A stretch of DNA of 64,000 nt from Neptunitalea chrysea (GCF_027924145.1 NZ_BRVP01000003.1:124001-188000); one strand, 5' to 3'. Numbered from the stretch's first letter, positions 1-9,568 are shown. The notes: a model not told the origin generated them from the letters alone. Translations and numbers: made by a program.

Positions 1-136
1 GGTAAACTTAGCACCAAGAGCTTTAAGAGGTGTAGATAGTGAAGGAATGATACTAATGACGAAGAATGCGGAAGGGAAATTGGTGTTTGTAAATCCGGAT
101 GAATCTGGAGTTATGAATGGCGAAACTATCAATTAA
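1..136 (+). CDS. metG: Methionine--tRNA ligase, C-terminal end (partial)
   Basis: Only the last 44 codons are present, read from base 2 to the TAA at 134-136. The peptide begins VNLAPRALRGVDSEGMILM and ends in a Glu-Ser-Gly-rich tail. This matches the OB-fold tRNA-binding domain that ends many MetRS proteins (NLAPRK...GxxSxGMIL pattern). MetRS charges tRNA-Met in the cytoplasm. The stop codon overlaps the ATG of the next gene (TAATG), which suggests co-transcription. The assignment rests on this short segment alone. A stand-alone CsaA/Trbp111-type tRNA-binding protein would look similar at its C-terminus, but MetRS is more likely in this phylum. Confidence 0.72.
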   Translation, partial: VNLAPRALRGVDSEGMILMTKNAEGKLVFVNPDESGVMNGETIN

Positions 137-1038
137 TGCTTAAAATAGCCTGGCATCCGATATATCAACATCCATTACCGGAAAGGCACAGGTTTCCGAT
201 GATAAAATATGATTTGCTTCCTAAACAATTACTCCATGAGGGTACTTGTGTGGAAGCAAATTTTTTTAGTCCTAAAGTACCCAATACTTCACACATATTA
301 AGGGTGCACACAAAAGAGTATGTCGAGAATCTTTTCAGCTTACAGCTCACCGCTAAAGAAATTAGAAAAACCGGATTTCCACATTCAAAAGAATTAGTAG
401 AAAGGGAAATTATTATAGCAGATGGTACTATAAAAGGTGCAGCGTACGCACTAGAATATGGTATTGCGTTTAATATTGCTGGTGGCACGCATCATGCGTA
501 TTCAGGTCATGGAGAGGCTTTTTGCTTATTGAATGATCAGGCAATTGCTGCTCGCTATTTGCAGGATAAGGGATTAGCTCGTAAAATTTTAATTATTGAT
601 TTAGATGTGCATCAAGGAAATGGTACTGCTGAAATTTTTCAGAAAGATGATTCTGTGTTTACGTTTAGTATGCATGGTGAAAGTAACTATCCTTTTAAAA
701 AAGAAGTAAGCAATTTAGATATTCCGTTACCTGATAATACAGGGGACGAGGCATATCTGGAAATCTTAATCGATGTATTGCCAAAGTTAATTGAAGAACA
801 GCAACCTAATTTTATTTTCTATTTATCGGGGGTAGATGTCTTAAAGCAAGATAAATTAGGTAAACTAGGGATGACTATTGAAGGATGTAAACAGAGAGAT
901 AAGTTTGTTTTAGAAACCTGTAAGACGCTTAATATACCTGTACAATGTAGCATGGGCGGTGGATATTCACCAGAAATTAAAGATATTATAGAAGCCCACG
1001 CCAATACGTACCGATTGGCGCAGGATATTTATTTTTAA
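136..1038 (+). CDS. Histone deacetylase-like (AcuC/APAH-type) zinc deacylase
   Basis: A 300-aa cytoplasmic protein of the arginase/deacetylase fold. Visible catalytic features are the tandem His pair at H119-H120 (GGTHHAYSGHGEAFC), the zinc ligands D157 and H159 (DLDVHQGNG) and D234 (SGVD), and the transition-state Tyr Y277 in GGGYS. Length and motif order fit bacterial class II HDAC-like or acetylpolyamine amidohydrolase proteins. The substrate cannot be told from sequence; acetylated lysines, acetoin-pathway proteins or polyamines are family options. Its ATG overlaps the metG stop, so it is probably the distal gene of that transcript. It converges with the next gene, whose stop lies within its last bases. 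Confidence 0.85.
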   Translation: MLKIAWHPIYQHPLPERHRFPMIKYDLLPKQLLHEGTCVEANFFSPKVPNTSHILRVHTKEYVENLFSLQLTAKEIRKTGFPHSKELVEREIIIADGTIKGAAYALEYGIAFNIAGGTHHAYSGHGEAFCLLNDQAIAARYLQDKGLARKILIIDLDVHQGNGTAEIFQKDDSVFTFSMHGESNYPFKKEVSNLDIPLPDNTGDEAYLEILIDVLPKLIEEQQPNFIFYLSGVDVLKQDKLGKLGMTIEGCKQRDKFVLETCKTLNIPVQCSMGGGYSPEIKDIIEAHANTYRLAQDIYF

Positions 1039-3566
1039 TTGGTGACCAATCGGTTGCGATATAACGATGCATCTATACTATTTTTCATAGCTTCTTTATC
1101 CATGTCAATGCCTATAAATTCTCTTATTTTTTTAAGCTGTGTTTCCGGGTTTTCAAGCATATCAGTATAATTAACATACAATAGTTCTACACCTGGTTCA
1201 TTATTTTTCCAAAATTCGATTTCCTTAAGTTGTCTTGTAAAAGCATTGAGTAGGGTAATGGGTAATGTATCTGGGTCTTTTCCTATCATTTTTTGTTGAG
1301 AGCGAACAATTTCATGAATATCTCTGTTCATAAAAACTACTTTATAGCGGTATTGCCTGTCAATAAACTTTAATAGTGGAGCCACTATTTTTACTACTTT
1401 GTTTTGTGCCTCTCCCAGGCAGGTATTGTCGTTATGCATATTCCTAACAGGCTTGTATTCATAATATCCTTTCGGGTTAGACTCGTCTGCTTGTCTTGTT
1501 TCATCAATTAAGGGAATCATGCCGCCATTAGAAAGTATTTGCATCATCATCGAAGTTCCAGATCTTGGCAATCCAGATACCACTGTAATTTGATTATCGT
1601 AATGCTTGTATGTGGCCTTAGAATTTAAATCAAGAGGAACCCTTGATTGATCCTCTATATTTTCTATAGCACGTTCTGCTTTATGATATGTTTTAGGGCG
1701 TAATTTTGCTGCAGTTTCAAAGGCTATTTTGGCATTTTTAAAATCACCTAATTTTGTTAAAGCTTCTCCTAAGGTATAGTGGGCTTGCGGAAAATACTTA
1801 ATTAGTTCAATACTCGTTAGTGCATGTTCAGCAGCAGTCTCGTAAGCATTAAGTTGTAGGTATACTACTGCAATAGCTTGATGGTAGCGTGCGTTATCAG
1901 GCTCTAATTGAATAGCGTTTGAAAAACTTTTTTCGGCAGCCTCAAATTGTTTTAACTTCGTATGTGCCCTTCCTTTTTGAAAGAATAACTCTGAATTTGG
2001 TTTTCTTTTAATAGCCTCAATTAGTAGTTGAATGGCTTTTTTATGTCTACCTTTCCCAATATGTATTTTAGCTGCGGTAATCGTAGTGTTTAATTCTAGA
2101 TCAGAATCTTTTTTTCTGATTATAGTTAGGTATTTTTCTGCTGAATCAAAATCTTTTTCTCCAAGGGAAATTGTAATAAGATCTAGGTAGAACGGAATGG
2201 TATCTAGTTTTTCTGTATGATCAATAAGTTCTAAAAGAATTTCCTTGGCACTTTCATAGTCTTTTTTACCTAAATATACCCTGGCCAAATTATGCCTTAG
2301 ATCGGTTTCTGTTTTTCTAACTGCATTTTCAATTTTATCATCGGGTTTATCAATATACCCTAAATCAATAAGTTGTTGCATAGTTTCCTGATTAGACAAG
2401 ATCTCCGGTGAAATTTTCTCGGGATGCTCACCAAAGTCACCTTTAATGTTCTCCCAGCTATCTATATAGGTTGGGGTTTTAGGATTTTTAAATATTTCTA
2501 AAGCAGGTTTACCATCCATATCTTTACCTATAGGTAAATCGAACATATGTAATATGGTTGGTGCAATATCAATTAAACTAAGCCCAAAAACTTTTTCATT
2601 CTTCTTAATGTTCGGACCGCTAGCTACAAAGATTCCAAATTTCCGATGTTCTAGAGCAGGTGCGGCCTGATATTTAGGCATTTTTAAAATACGTTTGTTA
2701 CCAGACTCGTATCCATGATCAGACATAACAATAATATTGGTTTCTGGACCAGCCAGTTCAATCATACGTTCCAGCATCATGTCTTGGTATATATAGGCAC
2801 CGCGAATAGCGTCTTTATAAATGTCAAATTGTTTTTGCTTAATTGGGGGTAGCTTTGGTGGATAGTATTTCATGAAGGCGTGGCAAAAATGATCTATAAG
2901 GTCATAATATACCGCCATAAAATCCCACTCGGTAGTTCGCATTACATTTGTTGCTGCTGCATGAACGGTAGTGTTTTCTGCCATTATTTTAGCAAAACTA
3001 GTAAGCGATTTATCTATTTTCTGATCTATTTCTGCAGCTTTTGGCATAAATGTTAAAATATGCTCATCGTTAATTTCCTCAGGAAAAATTTTAAGATCAC
3101 TAATCGTATATAAAAGCGCTTCTGGGTGAGTAGTACCTTTTTTAAAAGGCTCTTTTTTCTTTGGGTTTTTAGAGACCTTCTGAAAATTGTCCGATATCAT
3201 ATGGCCATTAATAGGCTCTGCAGGAAAGCTTGGCCACCAGCCTACAACATTGCTTTTGTAGCCTTTATTGGTTAAGATATTCCATAAGGCTCTACTTTTT
3301 CTAGAGTAGGATGTTACGGGGCGTATTCCTTTTCTGTCCGGCATTACTTCAATAAAGCCATGAATTCCGTGTTTGTCAGGTGTTTTACCTGTGGCTACAC
3401 TGGTCCATAGCATGGGTGAAAACGGAGGGTTCATAGTACTCATATTACCGTAAACTCCGTTGTCTATTAGTTTCTTGAGCGCAGGCATTTCCCCTTTGGC
3501 TAACATGGGACCTATAATTTTCCAGTCGGCTGCGTCCCATCCAATTAGTAATGTCTTTTGCTTCAT
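1035..3566 (-). CDS. Phosphodiesterase (alkaline phosphatase superfamily)-TPR-sulfotransferase fusion
   Basis: An 843-aa three-part protein. Residues 1-390 are a type I phosphodiesterase/nucleotide pyrophosphatase domain: metal ligand D11 (IGWDAADW), likely nucleophile S50 (PPFSP), D222/D225-H226, and D283-H284 in MSDHGYE. Residues about 410-650 carry tetratricopeptide repeats. Residues about 659-843 are a sulfotransferase-type P-loop domain with the PAPS-binding signature SGLPRSGTS at 665-672. No signal peptide is visible, so it is probably cytoplasmic. The combination suggests hydrolysis of a phospho- or sulfo-ester linked to sulfuryl transfer, but the substrate is unknown. The reading frame is uninterrupted. 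The ATG overlaps the stop of a small upstream ORF (ATGA), so translation may be coupled. Confidence 0.8.
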   Translation of the reverse strand: MKQKTLLIGWDAADWKIIGPMLAKGEMPALKKLIDNGVYGNMSTMNPPFSPMLWTSVATGKTPDKHGIHGFIEVMPDRKGIRPVTSYSRKSRALWNILTNKGYKSNVVGWWPSFPAEPINGHMISDNFQKVSKNPKKKEPFKKGTTHPEALLYTISDLKIFPEEINDEHILTFMPKAAEIDQKIDKSLTSFAKIMAENTTVHAAATNVMRTTEWDFMAVYYDLIDHFCHAFMKYYPPKLPPIKQKQFDIYKDAIRGAYIYQDMMLERMIELAGPETNIIVMSDHGYESGNKRILKMPKYQAAPALEHRKFGIFVASGPNIKKNEKVFGLSLIDIAPTILHMFDLPIGKDMDGKPALEIFKNPKTPTYIDSWENIKGDFGEHPEKISPEILSNQETMQQLIDLGYIDKPDDKIENAVRKTETDLRHNLARVYLGKKDYESAKEILLELIDHTEKLDTIPFYLDLITISLGEKDFDSAEKYLTIIRKKDSDLELNTTITAAKIHIGKGRHKKAIQLLIEAIKRKPNSELFFQKGRAHTKLKQFEAAEKSFSNAIQLEPDNARYHQAIAVVYLQLNAYETAAEHALTSIELIKYFPQAHYTLGEALTKLGDFKNAKIAFETAAKLRPKTYHKAERAIENIEDQSRVPLDLNSKATYKHYDNQITVVSGLPRSGTSMMMQILSNGGMIPLIDETRQADESNPKGYYEYKPVRNMHNDNTCLGEAQNKVVKIVAPLLKFIDRQYRYKVVFMNRDIHEIVRSQQKMIGKDPDTLPITLLNAFTRQLKEIEFWKNNEPGVELLYVNYTDMLENPETQLKKIREFIGIDMDKEAMKNSIDASLYRNRLVTN

Positions 3567-3703
3567 TTGTTGCTGTTTAATGTGTTACGTTTTGCTGCTT
3601 TCCATTTGCGTATACCAATATCTCCTAATGCCAAAAGCCCAAGAGGTCCTTTTGAAATATTTTTCATATTAACACGATTCTTATTTTTATCATAAAGTTT
3701 CAT
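3563..3703 (-). CDS. Small ORF coupled to the phosphodiesterase fusion gene (46 aa, unknown)
   Basis: Not recognised. It encodes 46 aa with in-frame Met codons at positions 1 and 13, a KGPLGLLALGDIG stretch and a basic end (RKWKAAKRN). Its TGA stop overlaps the ATG of the downstream fusion gene (ATGA), a typical translational-coupling arrangement. The open frame continues upstream without a start codon to about 3793, reading residues that look protein-like. So it could be either a short coupled peptide or the C-terminal remnant of a longer decayed gene. I lean slightly toward the remnant. Confidence 0.35.
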   Translation of the reverse strand: MKLYDKNKNRVNMKNISKGPLGLLALGDIGIRKWKAAKRNTLNSNK

Positions 3704-4086
3704 AAAGGCTTTTTTTAAGGAATGTATATCTAGTAGCTTAAGGTTAAAAGAAAGATAACCATAATTATAAAGAGGAAAGATATAAAGAGAATCTTAAAAA
3801 AGAAAGCTATGAAAATGTCAACTACGAAGAATCTATCTAAAAACTATTAGATTATAGTGTTTTGGTGTATCTACTTGTACTAAATGGAGAGACCTGATTA
3901 ATACTGGTAATATAGTGTTTCTGATGCAACGGAATTGAAAGATGAAATTACAGGAGTCTTTAAAAGAGAAAAAGATATTTTATTGATGAAAAATTTATGA
4001 ATTATTTAAAAATCTGGCTTTGTGTCTAATTTTTTTGGTGAATACTTTAGAATGTAGGATTTATTTTTAAATTTACTTAGAACTAA
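3704..4086. other. Spacer with decayed coding traces
   Basis: About 380 bp without an intact gene. On the + strand, short protein-like stretches appear in different frames: about 3760-3838, rich in Lys/Glu and ending ENVNYEESI, and about 3922-3998, ending in FKREKDILL. Stops interrupt both. I read this as the remains of a lost gene, but no family is recognisable. The stretch just before the next gene is AT-rich and presumably holds its promoter. Confidence 0.3.
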
Positions 4087-4098
4087 TTGGCTACAACT

Positions 4099-4953
4099 AT
4101 GACAAAAACTACTTCTGAAAGCTTAACTAAAAAAATGTTGAGGTATGGTGCCTTAACAACTGTAATTGGTGGGGCAGCGGAGGCTAACGGACAAATTGTT
4201 TATACAGATATTAATCCTGATGAAGGTGGAGCAGGATTGTATTATATGCTGGATATAGATAATGATGGTTCTACAGAATTTTATATCGAAAATTCATCTA
4301 CTATATTATACGGGATTATTCCTGTGAACTACCTAGTAGGGAGTGTTTATAATGATGTGTCTATATTAGGAGATACCTATTATATCTCTACTGCCAGTAC
4401 TAGCGCGGGATACCCGTTTGCACTTAACCAAGGGGCTATTATAAGTGCTGGGAATTCAAATTGGAATGATAAGTACCAAATGTTTAATTTAAATAGTTGT
4501 GGTGGTAGTGTATTAGGCGTTGGAGGAAATGCAGATGAGTGGTGTGGTGTAACCGACAAGTACATTGGTTTAAAATTTAAGATAGGAAGTGATACGCATT
4601 ATGGTTGGGCACGAATGGATGTTACGAATCCGAGTAGCTGGTTGATTAAGGATTATGCTTATAATGCGACTCCAGGTGCTTCTTTAGAGGCTGGTCAAAC
4701 AGTGCTGGGTGTACAGGAAAATTTTGTTTCTACCGTAACGATTGTAGGACTAAACAAAACCATTGCATTGTATAACTTACCGGAAGAGACTTCTTATAAT
4801 GTAATTAGTGTTACCGGACAATCTGTATTAAAAGGAACGATTAAAGGCGAAACATATGTAATTGATAATTTATCGCTTAATACAGGAGTGTATATCGTTG
4901 AGTTAATTGATGTAAGTACGGGGGCTTCTACTAGAAAAAAGGTAATTATTTAA
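4099..4953 (+). CDS. Secreted protein with T9SS type A sorting domain
   Basis: A 284-aa exported protein. The N-terminus (MTKTTSESLTKKMLRYGAL, then a small-residue segment ending EANGQIVYTDI) is the atypical signal seen on a common flavobacterial family. The middle has a DIDNDGSTEF Asp/Asn-Gly motif, as found in calcium-binding or FG-GAP-like surface proteins. The last ~75 residues (from VQENFVSTVTI to TRKKVII) have the layout of a T9SS type A C-terminal sorting domain, with Gly-Val-Tyr-Ile-Val-Glu near the end. It should cross the outer membrane and be surface-attached or released. An in-frame TTG lies 12 bases upstream (4087), but the ATG at 4099 gives the usual MTK start. It is a single gene ending in a strong hairpin terminator. 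Function is unknown. Confidence 0.75.
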   Translation: MTKTTSESLTKKMLRYGALTTVIGGAAEANGQIVYTDINPDEGGAGLYYMLDIDNDGSTEFYIENSSTILYGIIPVNYLVGSVYNDVSILGDTYYISTASTSAGYPFALNQGAIISAGNSNWNDKYQMFNLNSCGGSVLGVGGNADEWCGVTDKYIGLKFKIGSDTHYGWARMDVTNPSSWLIKDYAYNATPGASLEAGQTVLGVQENFVSTVTIVGLNKTIALYNLPEETSYNVISVTGQSVLKGTIKGETYVIDNLSLNTGVYIVELIDVSTGASTRKKVII

Positions 4954-4972
4954 TGTAAGTTATAGTATTTAG

Positions 4973-5004
4973 AAAAAGAGTGATGCACCGCATCACTCTT
5001 TTTT
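4973..5004. terminator. Bidirectional rho-independent terminator
   Basis: A perfect 14-bp stem (AAAAAGAGTGATGC / GCATCACTCTTTTT) with a 3-base loop sits between the convergent T9SS cargo gene and dnaE. A-tract and T-tract on the two flanks let it act on both strands. It overlaps the dnaE stop codon by two bases. Confidence 0.9.
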
Positions 5005-8000
5005 AGTTTAATTTATAAGGTATTGCTTCTTGCTTTAGCATTTCCAGAAATTCAGTGGTAATATTCACTTTTCGTTTTCTACTTTGCATGGTAAGTTTTA
5101 AATCGTCATCTGGTTTATGAATCACAAAACTCACTTGGTTATCACCTGGGTAATCATTAAACAAGTTGCTAATATTGTGTATGGTGTCTTCTTTGATGTC
5201 TATGATATTAAGATGAATGGCTATTTTTCTAGCCATTTCTTCCATTACATCTTGAAGCTGTTGAATACTGTTGATCTGGATACGGGGATCTCCTCTTAAA
5301 CCGGTATCTTTTCTAATCCACCCTTCTCTTACAAATAGTTTTATATATAAAAACTCATTCATGCGCATAAACTGGCGGAAGTTTAAATAATCTTCATTAA
5401 ATAGTCTAAATTCGTAGGAGTCGTTATAATCTTCAATAGTAAAAGTACCCCAACCTTTTCCATTTTTAGTTTCGCGATGTTGAAAATCGGTCATAACCCC
5501 TGCTATAGAAATTTCTCTGTTCACTACTTGATTCAAGTCTTTCAAATCAGATAATGAGTTTTTGCAGAAGTGTTCCATGGTAAGTTTAAAGTCATCCAGT
5601 GGGTGACCTGAGATATAAATACCTACAACTTCTTTTTCTCTACGTAATTTTTCCATAGTTCCCCAATTATCACAAGGAGGAATAACGGGTTCAGGAATTT
5701 GTACATCACTGGCTTCACCAAATAAACTTACCTGAGAAGAGTTTTCGTTTTCTTGGTATTTGGCTCCGTACTTCACCGCTTTCTCTAAGAACGAAATACC
5801 ATCACCTTCTTCATGAAAATACTGTGCACGTTGAGTGGTAGTAAAAGAGTCAAAGCCTCCTGCTAAGGCAAGATTTTCAAAAGCTTTTTTGTTGGCTGCT
5901 CTTAAATCAATACGTTTAGCCATATCAAAAATCGACTTGTATCTGCCGTCTTTTCTATTAGCTACTATAGTTTCTACAGCCCCTTTACCAACTCCTTTAA
6001 CGGCACCCATGCCAAAACGCACGGCACCTTGGTCGTTTACAGTAAATTTATGGAATGATTCGTTTACGTCTGGGCCTAATACTTGTAATCCCATACGCTT
6101 ACACTCTTCCATAAAAAAGGTAACCTGCTTAATATCGTTCATATTGTTAGAAAGTACAGCCGCCATATACTCTGCCGGATAATGCGCTTTTAAATAAGCG
6201 GTTTGATAGGCAACCCATGCATAACAGGTAGAGTGGCTTTTGTTAAATGCATATGCTGCAAAAGCCTCCCAGTCTTTCCATATTTTTTCAAGCTTGGTTC
6301 GGTCGTGCCCGCGTTCTTCACCTCCATTTAAAAACTGAGGTTTTAACTTGTCTAGTAAAGCAAATATCTTTTTACCCATTGCTTTACGCAACATATCGGC
6401 ATCACCTTTAGAGAAACCGGCAAGCTTTTGCGATAAAAGCATTACCTGCTCTTGGTATACGGTAATACCATAGGTTTCTTTTAAGTATTCTTCGCAGTCG
6501 TCAAGGTCATATACAATCTCTTCTTCGCCATGTTTTCTGCGAATAAAACTAGGGATGTATTCCAGTGGTCCAGGTCTGTACAATGCGTTCATAGCAATTA
6601 AATCGGCAAAAACCGTAGGCTTTAATTCACGCATGTATTTCTGCATTCCGGGCGATTCGTACTGGAAAACCCCAACGGTTTCACCTCTTTGGAATAATTC
6701 GTATGTTTTTACATCGTCTAACGGAAAGGAATCTGGATCTAACTCTATGTTATGTCGGTGTTTTACAAGTTTAACTGTATCCTTAATCAGGGTTAATGTT
6801 TTTAACCCCAGAAAGTCCATTTTTAATAATCCGGCATTTTCAACAACCGAGTTGTCAAACTGTGTAACATATAAGTCAGAATCTTTGGCAATAGATACTG
6901 GTACAAATTTGGTAATATCGTCGGGGGTTATAATTACCCCACAGGCATGAATACCTGTATTACGGACAGAGCCCTCAAGAATCCTAGCCTGATTAATGGT
7001 TAAGGCCTCCAAATCTTCTCCTTCAGAAAGATTCTTCAGTTCGTTTACCGAATCAATTTCTTCAGAACGTAGCTTGGCTTTTAACCCAGCATCATCTAAA
7101 GAGAAGATTTTACCCAGTTTCATATTTGGAATTAACTTCGCGATACGGTCGGCGTCACTTAAAGGTAAATCTAGTACCCTTGCCGTATCTCTAATAGAAG
7201 ATTTTGCAGCCATGGTACCGTAAGTAATAATTTGTGCTACCTGATTGGCACCATACTTATCAATTACATAGTCCATTACACGGCTTCTACCTTCATCATC
7301 AAAGTCAATATCAATATCGGGCATGCTCACACGATCCGGATTTAGGAAACGCTCAAAAAGCAAGTCGTATGCAATAGGGTCTAAGTTGGTAATACCCAAA
7401 CAATAGGCTACTGCCGAACCGGCAGCCGATCCTCTTCCAGGGCCTACCGAAACTCCCATTTCACGTGCTGCAGCAATAAAGTCTTGTACAATAAGGAAGT
7501 ACCCGGGATATCCTGTATTTGCAATAACGTCTAGCTCAAAGTCTAAACGTTCTTTAATATCTTCGGTTATTTCTTCGTATCTTTTTTTGGCACCTTCATA
7601 GGTTAAGTGACGAAGGAACTTATTTTCACCACGTTTACCACCATCTGCATTATCCTCTTCAACCTGAAATTGTTCAGGAATATCAAATTTAGGTAAGAGT
7701 ACATCACGTGCTAAAACAAAAGGATCTACTTTATCTACAATTTCCTGAATATTCACAATAGCTTGTGGTAAATCTTTGAAGAGTTCCTTCATTTCATCAC
7801 CACTCTTAAAATAATACTCGCTATTTGGTAATCCGTAGCGGTACCCTCTACCACGACCTATAGGTGTATCTTTCTTTTCGCCGTCTTTCACACATAATAA
7901 AATATCGTGTGCATTGGCATCATCTTTATTTATATAGTAGGTGTTATTGGTAGCCACCAACTTTACATCATGTTTTTGTGCAAACTGAATCAGTACATCA

Positions 8001-9382
8001 TTCACTCGGTTTTCATCCTCCTGATTATGTCGCATTAACTCAATGTATAGGTCATCTCCAAAATGTTCCTTCCACCATAACAGTGCTTCCTCTGCCTGAT
8101 TTTCACCTACATTTAAAACCTTATTAGGTACTTCACCATATAGGTTACCTGTAAGCGCAATAAGATCCTCTTTGTACTCTAATATAGTACTCCGGCTAAC
8201 ACGAGGGACATAATAGAACCCTTCGGTATATCCTACCGATGATATTTTAGCAAGGTTATGATATCCTTTCTTATTTTTAGCAAGTAATACTACCTGATAA
8301 CCGTTGTCTTTTCTAGATTTATTGGTATGGTCTTCACAAACATTCAGTGTGCAACCTACAATGGGTTTCATGAGAACCTCTGTAGCTTCTTCGCCATTAG
8401 CAAGCGCTTCTTCATTTTTAGCTTTGGCGCCTTTATTATAATTGTCTACATCTCTAACAAAGTGAAAGGCTCCCATCATGTTCCCGATATCGGTCATGGC
8501 AACTGCAGGCATTTTTTTAGCTGCTGCAGCTTTTACTAAATCAGGAATGCTAGAGGTAGCCTGAAGAATAGAAAATTGGGTATGATTGTGTAAGTGTATA
8601 AAGTCTACTTCAGCAAGCTCAGCAATATTTTGTCTAATTTCTTCTTTAGACAACCCATTGTCAACTGACTTAAGTGACTCGCGTATTTTTTTTGACTCTT
8701 CCTTAAGGTTAATGTGTTGTAACCCTATTAACTTTATAGATTGCGGGTTTTTCTGAGAAAAACGCTGAAAGTAATCTACTGGAACATCTAATTCTTCCTG
8801 AGTAAAACCTTCGCCAATTCGTATCAATTCTAAAAAGCAACGGGTGGTAGCTTCCACATCTGCAGTTGCGTTATGTGCTTCGGAAAAACCAACTCCAAAT
8901 AAATACTGGTGTAACTCGGTTAGGGTGGGGAGTTTAAATTTACCTCCTCTACCTCCTGGTATTTTACAAAGTTCAGCGGTGGTCTCGGTACAGGTATCCA
9001 ATACCGGTAAGTCCGTCATGTCTGTAGGAAGTTCTAAACGATGGAATTCTGCTCCCATAATATTGACATCAAATCCTACGTTCTGACCAACCACAAACTT
9101 GGTTTTAGAAAGCGCGATATTAAATTTTTCCAAGACCTCTAGTAGGGTAATCCCTTCCTTTTCGGCAAGTTCGGTAGAAATACCATGTATTTTTTCAGCA
9201 TCAAACGGAATATTGAAACCTTCAGGTTTAATCAGGTAATCCTGATGCTCCACTAAGTTTCCCATCTCGTCGTGTAGTTGCCATGCAATCTGTATGGCTC
9301 TTGGCCAGTTGTCAGAATCGGTAACAGGCGCGTCCCAACGTTTCGGTAAACCGGTTGTTTCGGTGTCAAAAATCAAATACAT
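5003..9382 (-). CDS. dnaE: DNA polymerase III alpha subunit with fused N-terminal 3'-5' exonuclease
   Basis: A 1459-aa replicative polymerase. Residues about 1-200 are a DnaQ-type DEDDh exonuclease: FDTETTG at 5-11, then VGQNVGFD and HNATADVEAT. This proofreading activity is a separate epsilon subunit in E. coli. A PHP domain follows (HLHNHTQFS near 265), then the C-family polymerase core with the catalytic PDIDIDFDDEGR motif, the helix-hairpin-helix region (GAVKGVGKGA) and a C-terminal OB-fold segment. It copies the chromosome as part of the Pol III holoenzyme. The exonuclease fusion explains the length, about 300 aa more than E. coli DnaE, and is the usual flavobacterial form. It appears monocistronic. 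Confidence 0.95.
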   Translation of the reverse strand: MYLIFDTETTGLPKRWDAPVTDSDNWPRAIQIAWQLHDEMGNLVEHQDYLIKPEGFNIPFDAEKIHGISTELAEKEGITLLEVLEKFNIALSKTKFVVGQNVGFDVNIMGAEFHRLELPTDMTDLPVLDTCTETTAELCKIPGGRGGKFKLPTLTELHQYLFGVGFSEAHNATADVEATTRCFLELIRIGEGFTQEELDVPVDYFQRFSQKNPQSIKLIGLQHINLKEESKKIRESLKSVDNGLSKEEIRQNIAELAEVDFIHLHNHTQFSILQATSSIPDLVKAAAAKKMPAVAMTDIGNMMGAFHFVRDVDNYNKGAKAKNEEALANGEEATEVLMKPIVGCTLNVCEDHTNKSRKDNGYQVVLLAKNKKGYHNLAKISSVGYTEGFYYVPRVSRSTILEYKEDLIALTGNLYGEVPNKVLNVGENQAEEALLWWKEHFGDDLYIELMRHNQEDENRVNDVLIQFAQKHDVKLVATNNTYYINKDDANAHDILLCVKDGEKKDTPIGRGRGYRYGLPNSEYYFKSGDEMKELFKDLPQAIVNIQEIVDKVDPFVLARDVLLPKFDIPEQFQVEEDNADGGKRGENKFLRHLTYEGAKKRYEEITEDIKERLDFELDVIANTGYPGYFLIVQDFIAAAREMGVSVGPGRGSAAGSAVAYCLGITNLDPIAYDLLFERFLNPDRVSMPDIDIDFDDEGRSRVMDYVIDKYGANQVAQIITYGTMAAKSSIRDTARVLDLPLSDADRIAKLIPNMKLGKIFSLDDAGLKAKLRSEEIDSVNELKNLSEGEDLEALTINQARILEGSVRNTGIHACGVIITPDDITKFVPVSIAKDSDLYVTQFDNSVVENAGLLKMDFLGLKTLTLIKDTVKLVKHRHNIELDPDSFPLDDVKTYELFQRGETVGVFQYESPGMQKYMRELKPTVFADLIAMNALYRPGPLEYIPSFIRRKHGEEEIVYDLDDCEEYLKETYGITVYQEQVMLLSQKLAGFSKGDADMLRKAMGKKIFALLDKLKPQFLNGGEERGHDRTKLEKIWKDWEAFAAYAFNKSHSTCYAWVAYQTAYLKAHYPAEYMAAVLSNNMNDIKQVTFFMEECKRMGLQVLGPDVNESFHKFTVNDQGAVRFGMGAVKGVGKGAVETIVANRKDGRYKSIFDMAKRIDLRAANKKAFENLALAGGFDSFTTTQRAQYFHEEGDGISFLEKAVKYGAKYQENENSSQVSLFGEASDVQIPEPVIPPCDNWGTMEKLRREKEVVGIYISGHPLDDFKLTMEHFCKNSLSDLKDLNQVVNREISIAGVMTDFQHRETKNGKGWGTFTIEDYNDSYEFRLFNEDYLNFRQFMRMNEFLYIKLFVREGWIRKDTGLRGDPRIQINSIQQLQDVMEEMARKIAIHLNIIDIKEDTIHNISNLFNDYPGDNQVSFVIHKPDDDLKLTMQSRKRKVNITTEFLEMLKQEAIPYKLN

Positions 9383-9421
9383 AAGCGTCCTTCCTCTTTT
9401 TAAAATGTACTTTTTGAAGTA

Positions 9422-9438
9422 GTTACCAAAAAGGTAAC
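9422..9438. repeat. Inverted repeat upstream of dnaE
   Basis: GTTACC-AAAAA-GGTAAC, a 6-bp dyad 40 bp upstream of the dnaE start. It could be a small hairpin in the 5' UTR or an operator. The half-site order is opposite to the GTAAC-N4-GTTAC dyads found further along the window, so it is not counted with those. Confidence 0.35.
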
Positions 9439-9520
9439 AGTGTAAGTTTATAAAGCTAAAAATAGCTAATATTTAAAGAGGAGTCAATATGAAGTCCGTT
9501 TAGTTATTAACGGAAATATA

Positions 9521-9544
9521 AAAGCCACCTATTTTGGTGGCTTT
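9521..9544 (-). terminator. Hairpin after the RRM protein gene
   Basis: A 9-bp perfect stem, AAAGCCACC / GGTGGCTTT, with a 6-base loop, lies 25 bp beyond the stop of the RNA-binding protein gene. The stem ends in a T-run on the minus strand. A second, weaker hairpin (TCCGTT...AACGGA, 9495-9514) follows on the same side. Confidence 0.65.
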
Positions 9545-9568
9545 GTAAATTCAAAAGAAAGAATTTTA

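Noticed and set aside
819-1004. Antisense ORFs within the HDAC-like, dnaE, ABC-transporter and other genes
   Set aside because: They lie entirely inside well-supported genes on the other strand and show no family features.
9422-9438. GTTACC-AAAAA-GGTAAC upstream of dnaE as an eighth regulon site
   Set aside because: Half-site order is reversed relative to GTAAC-N4-GTTAC and there is no -7 element at the fixed distance.
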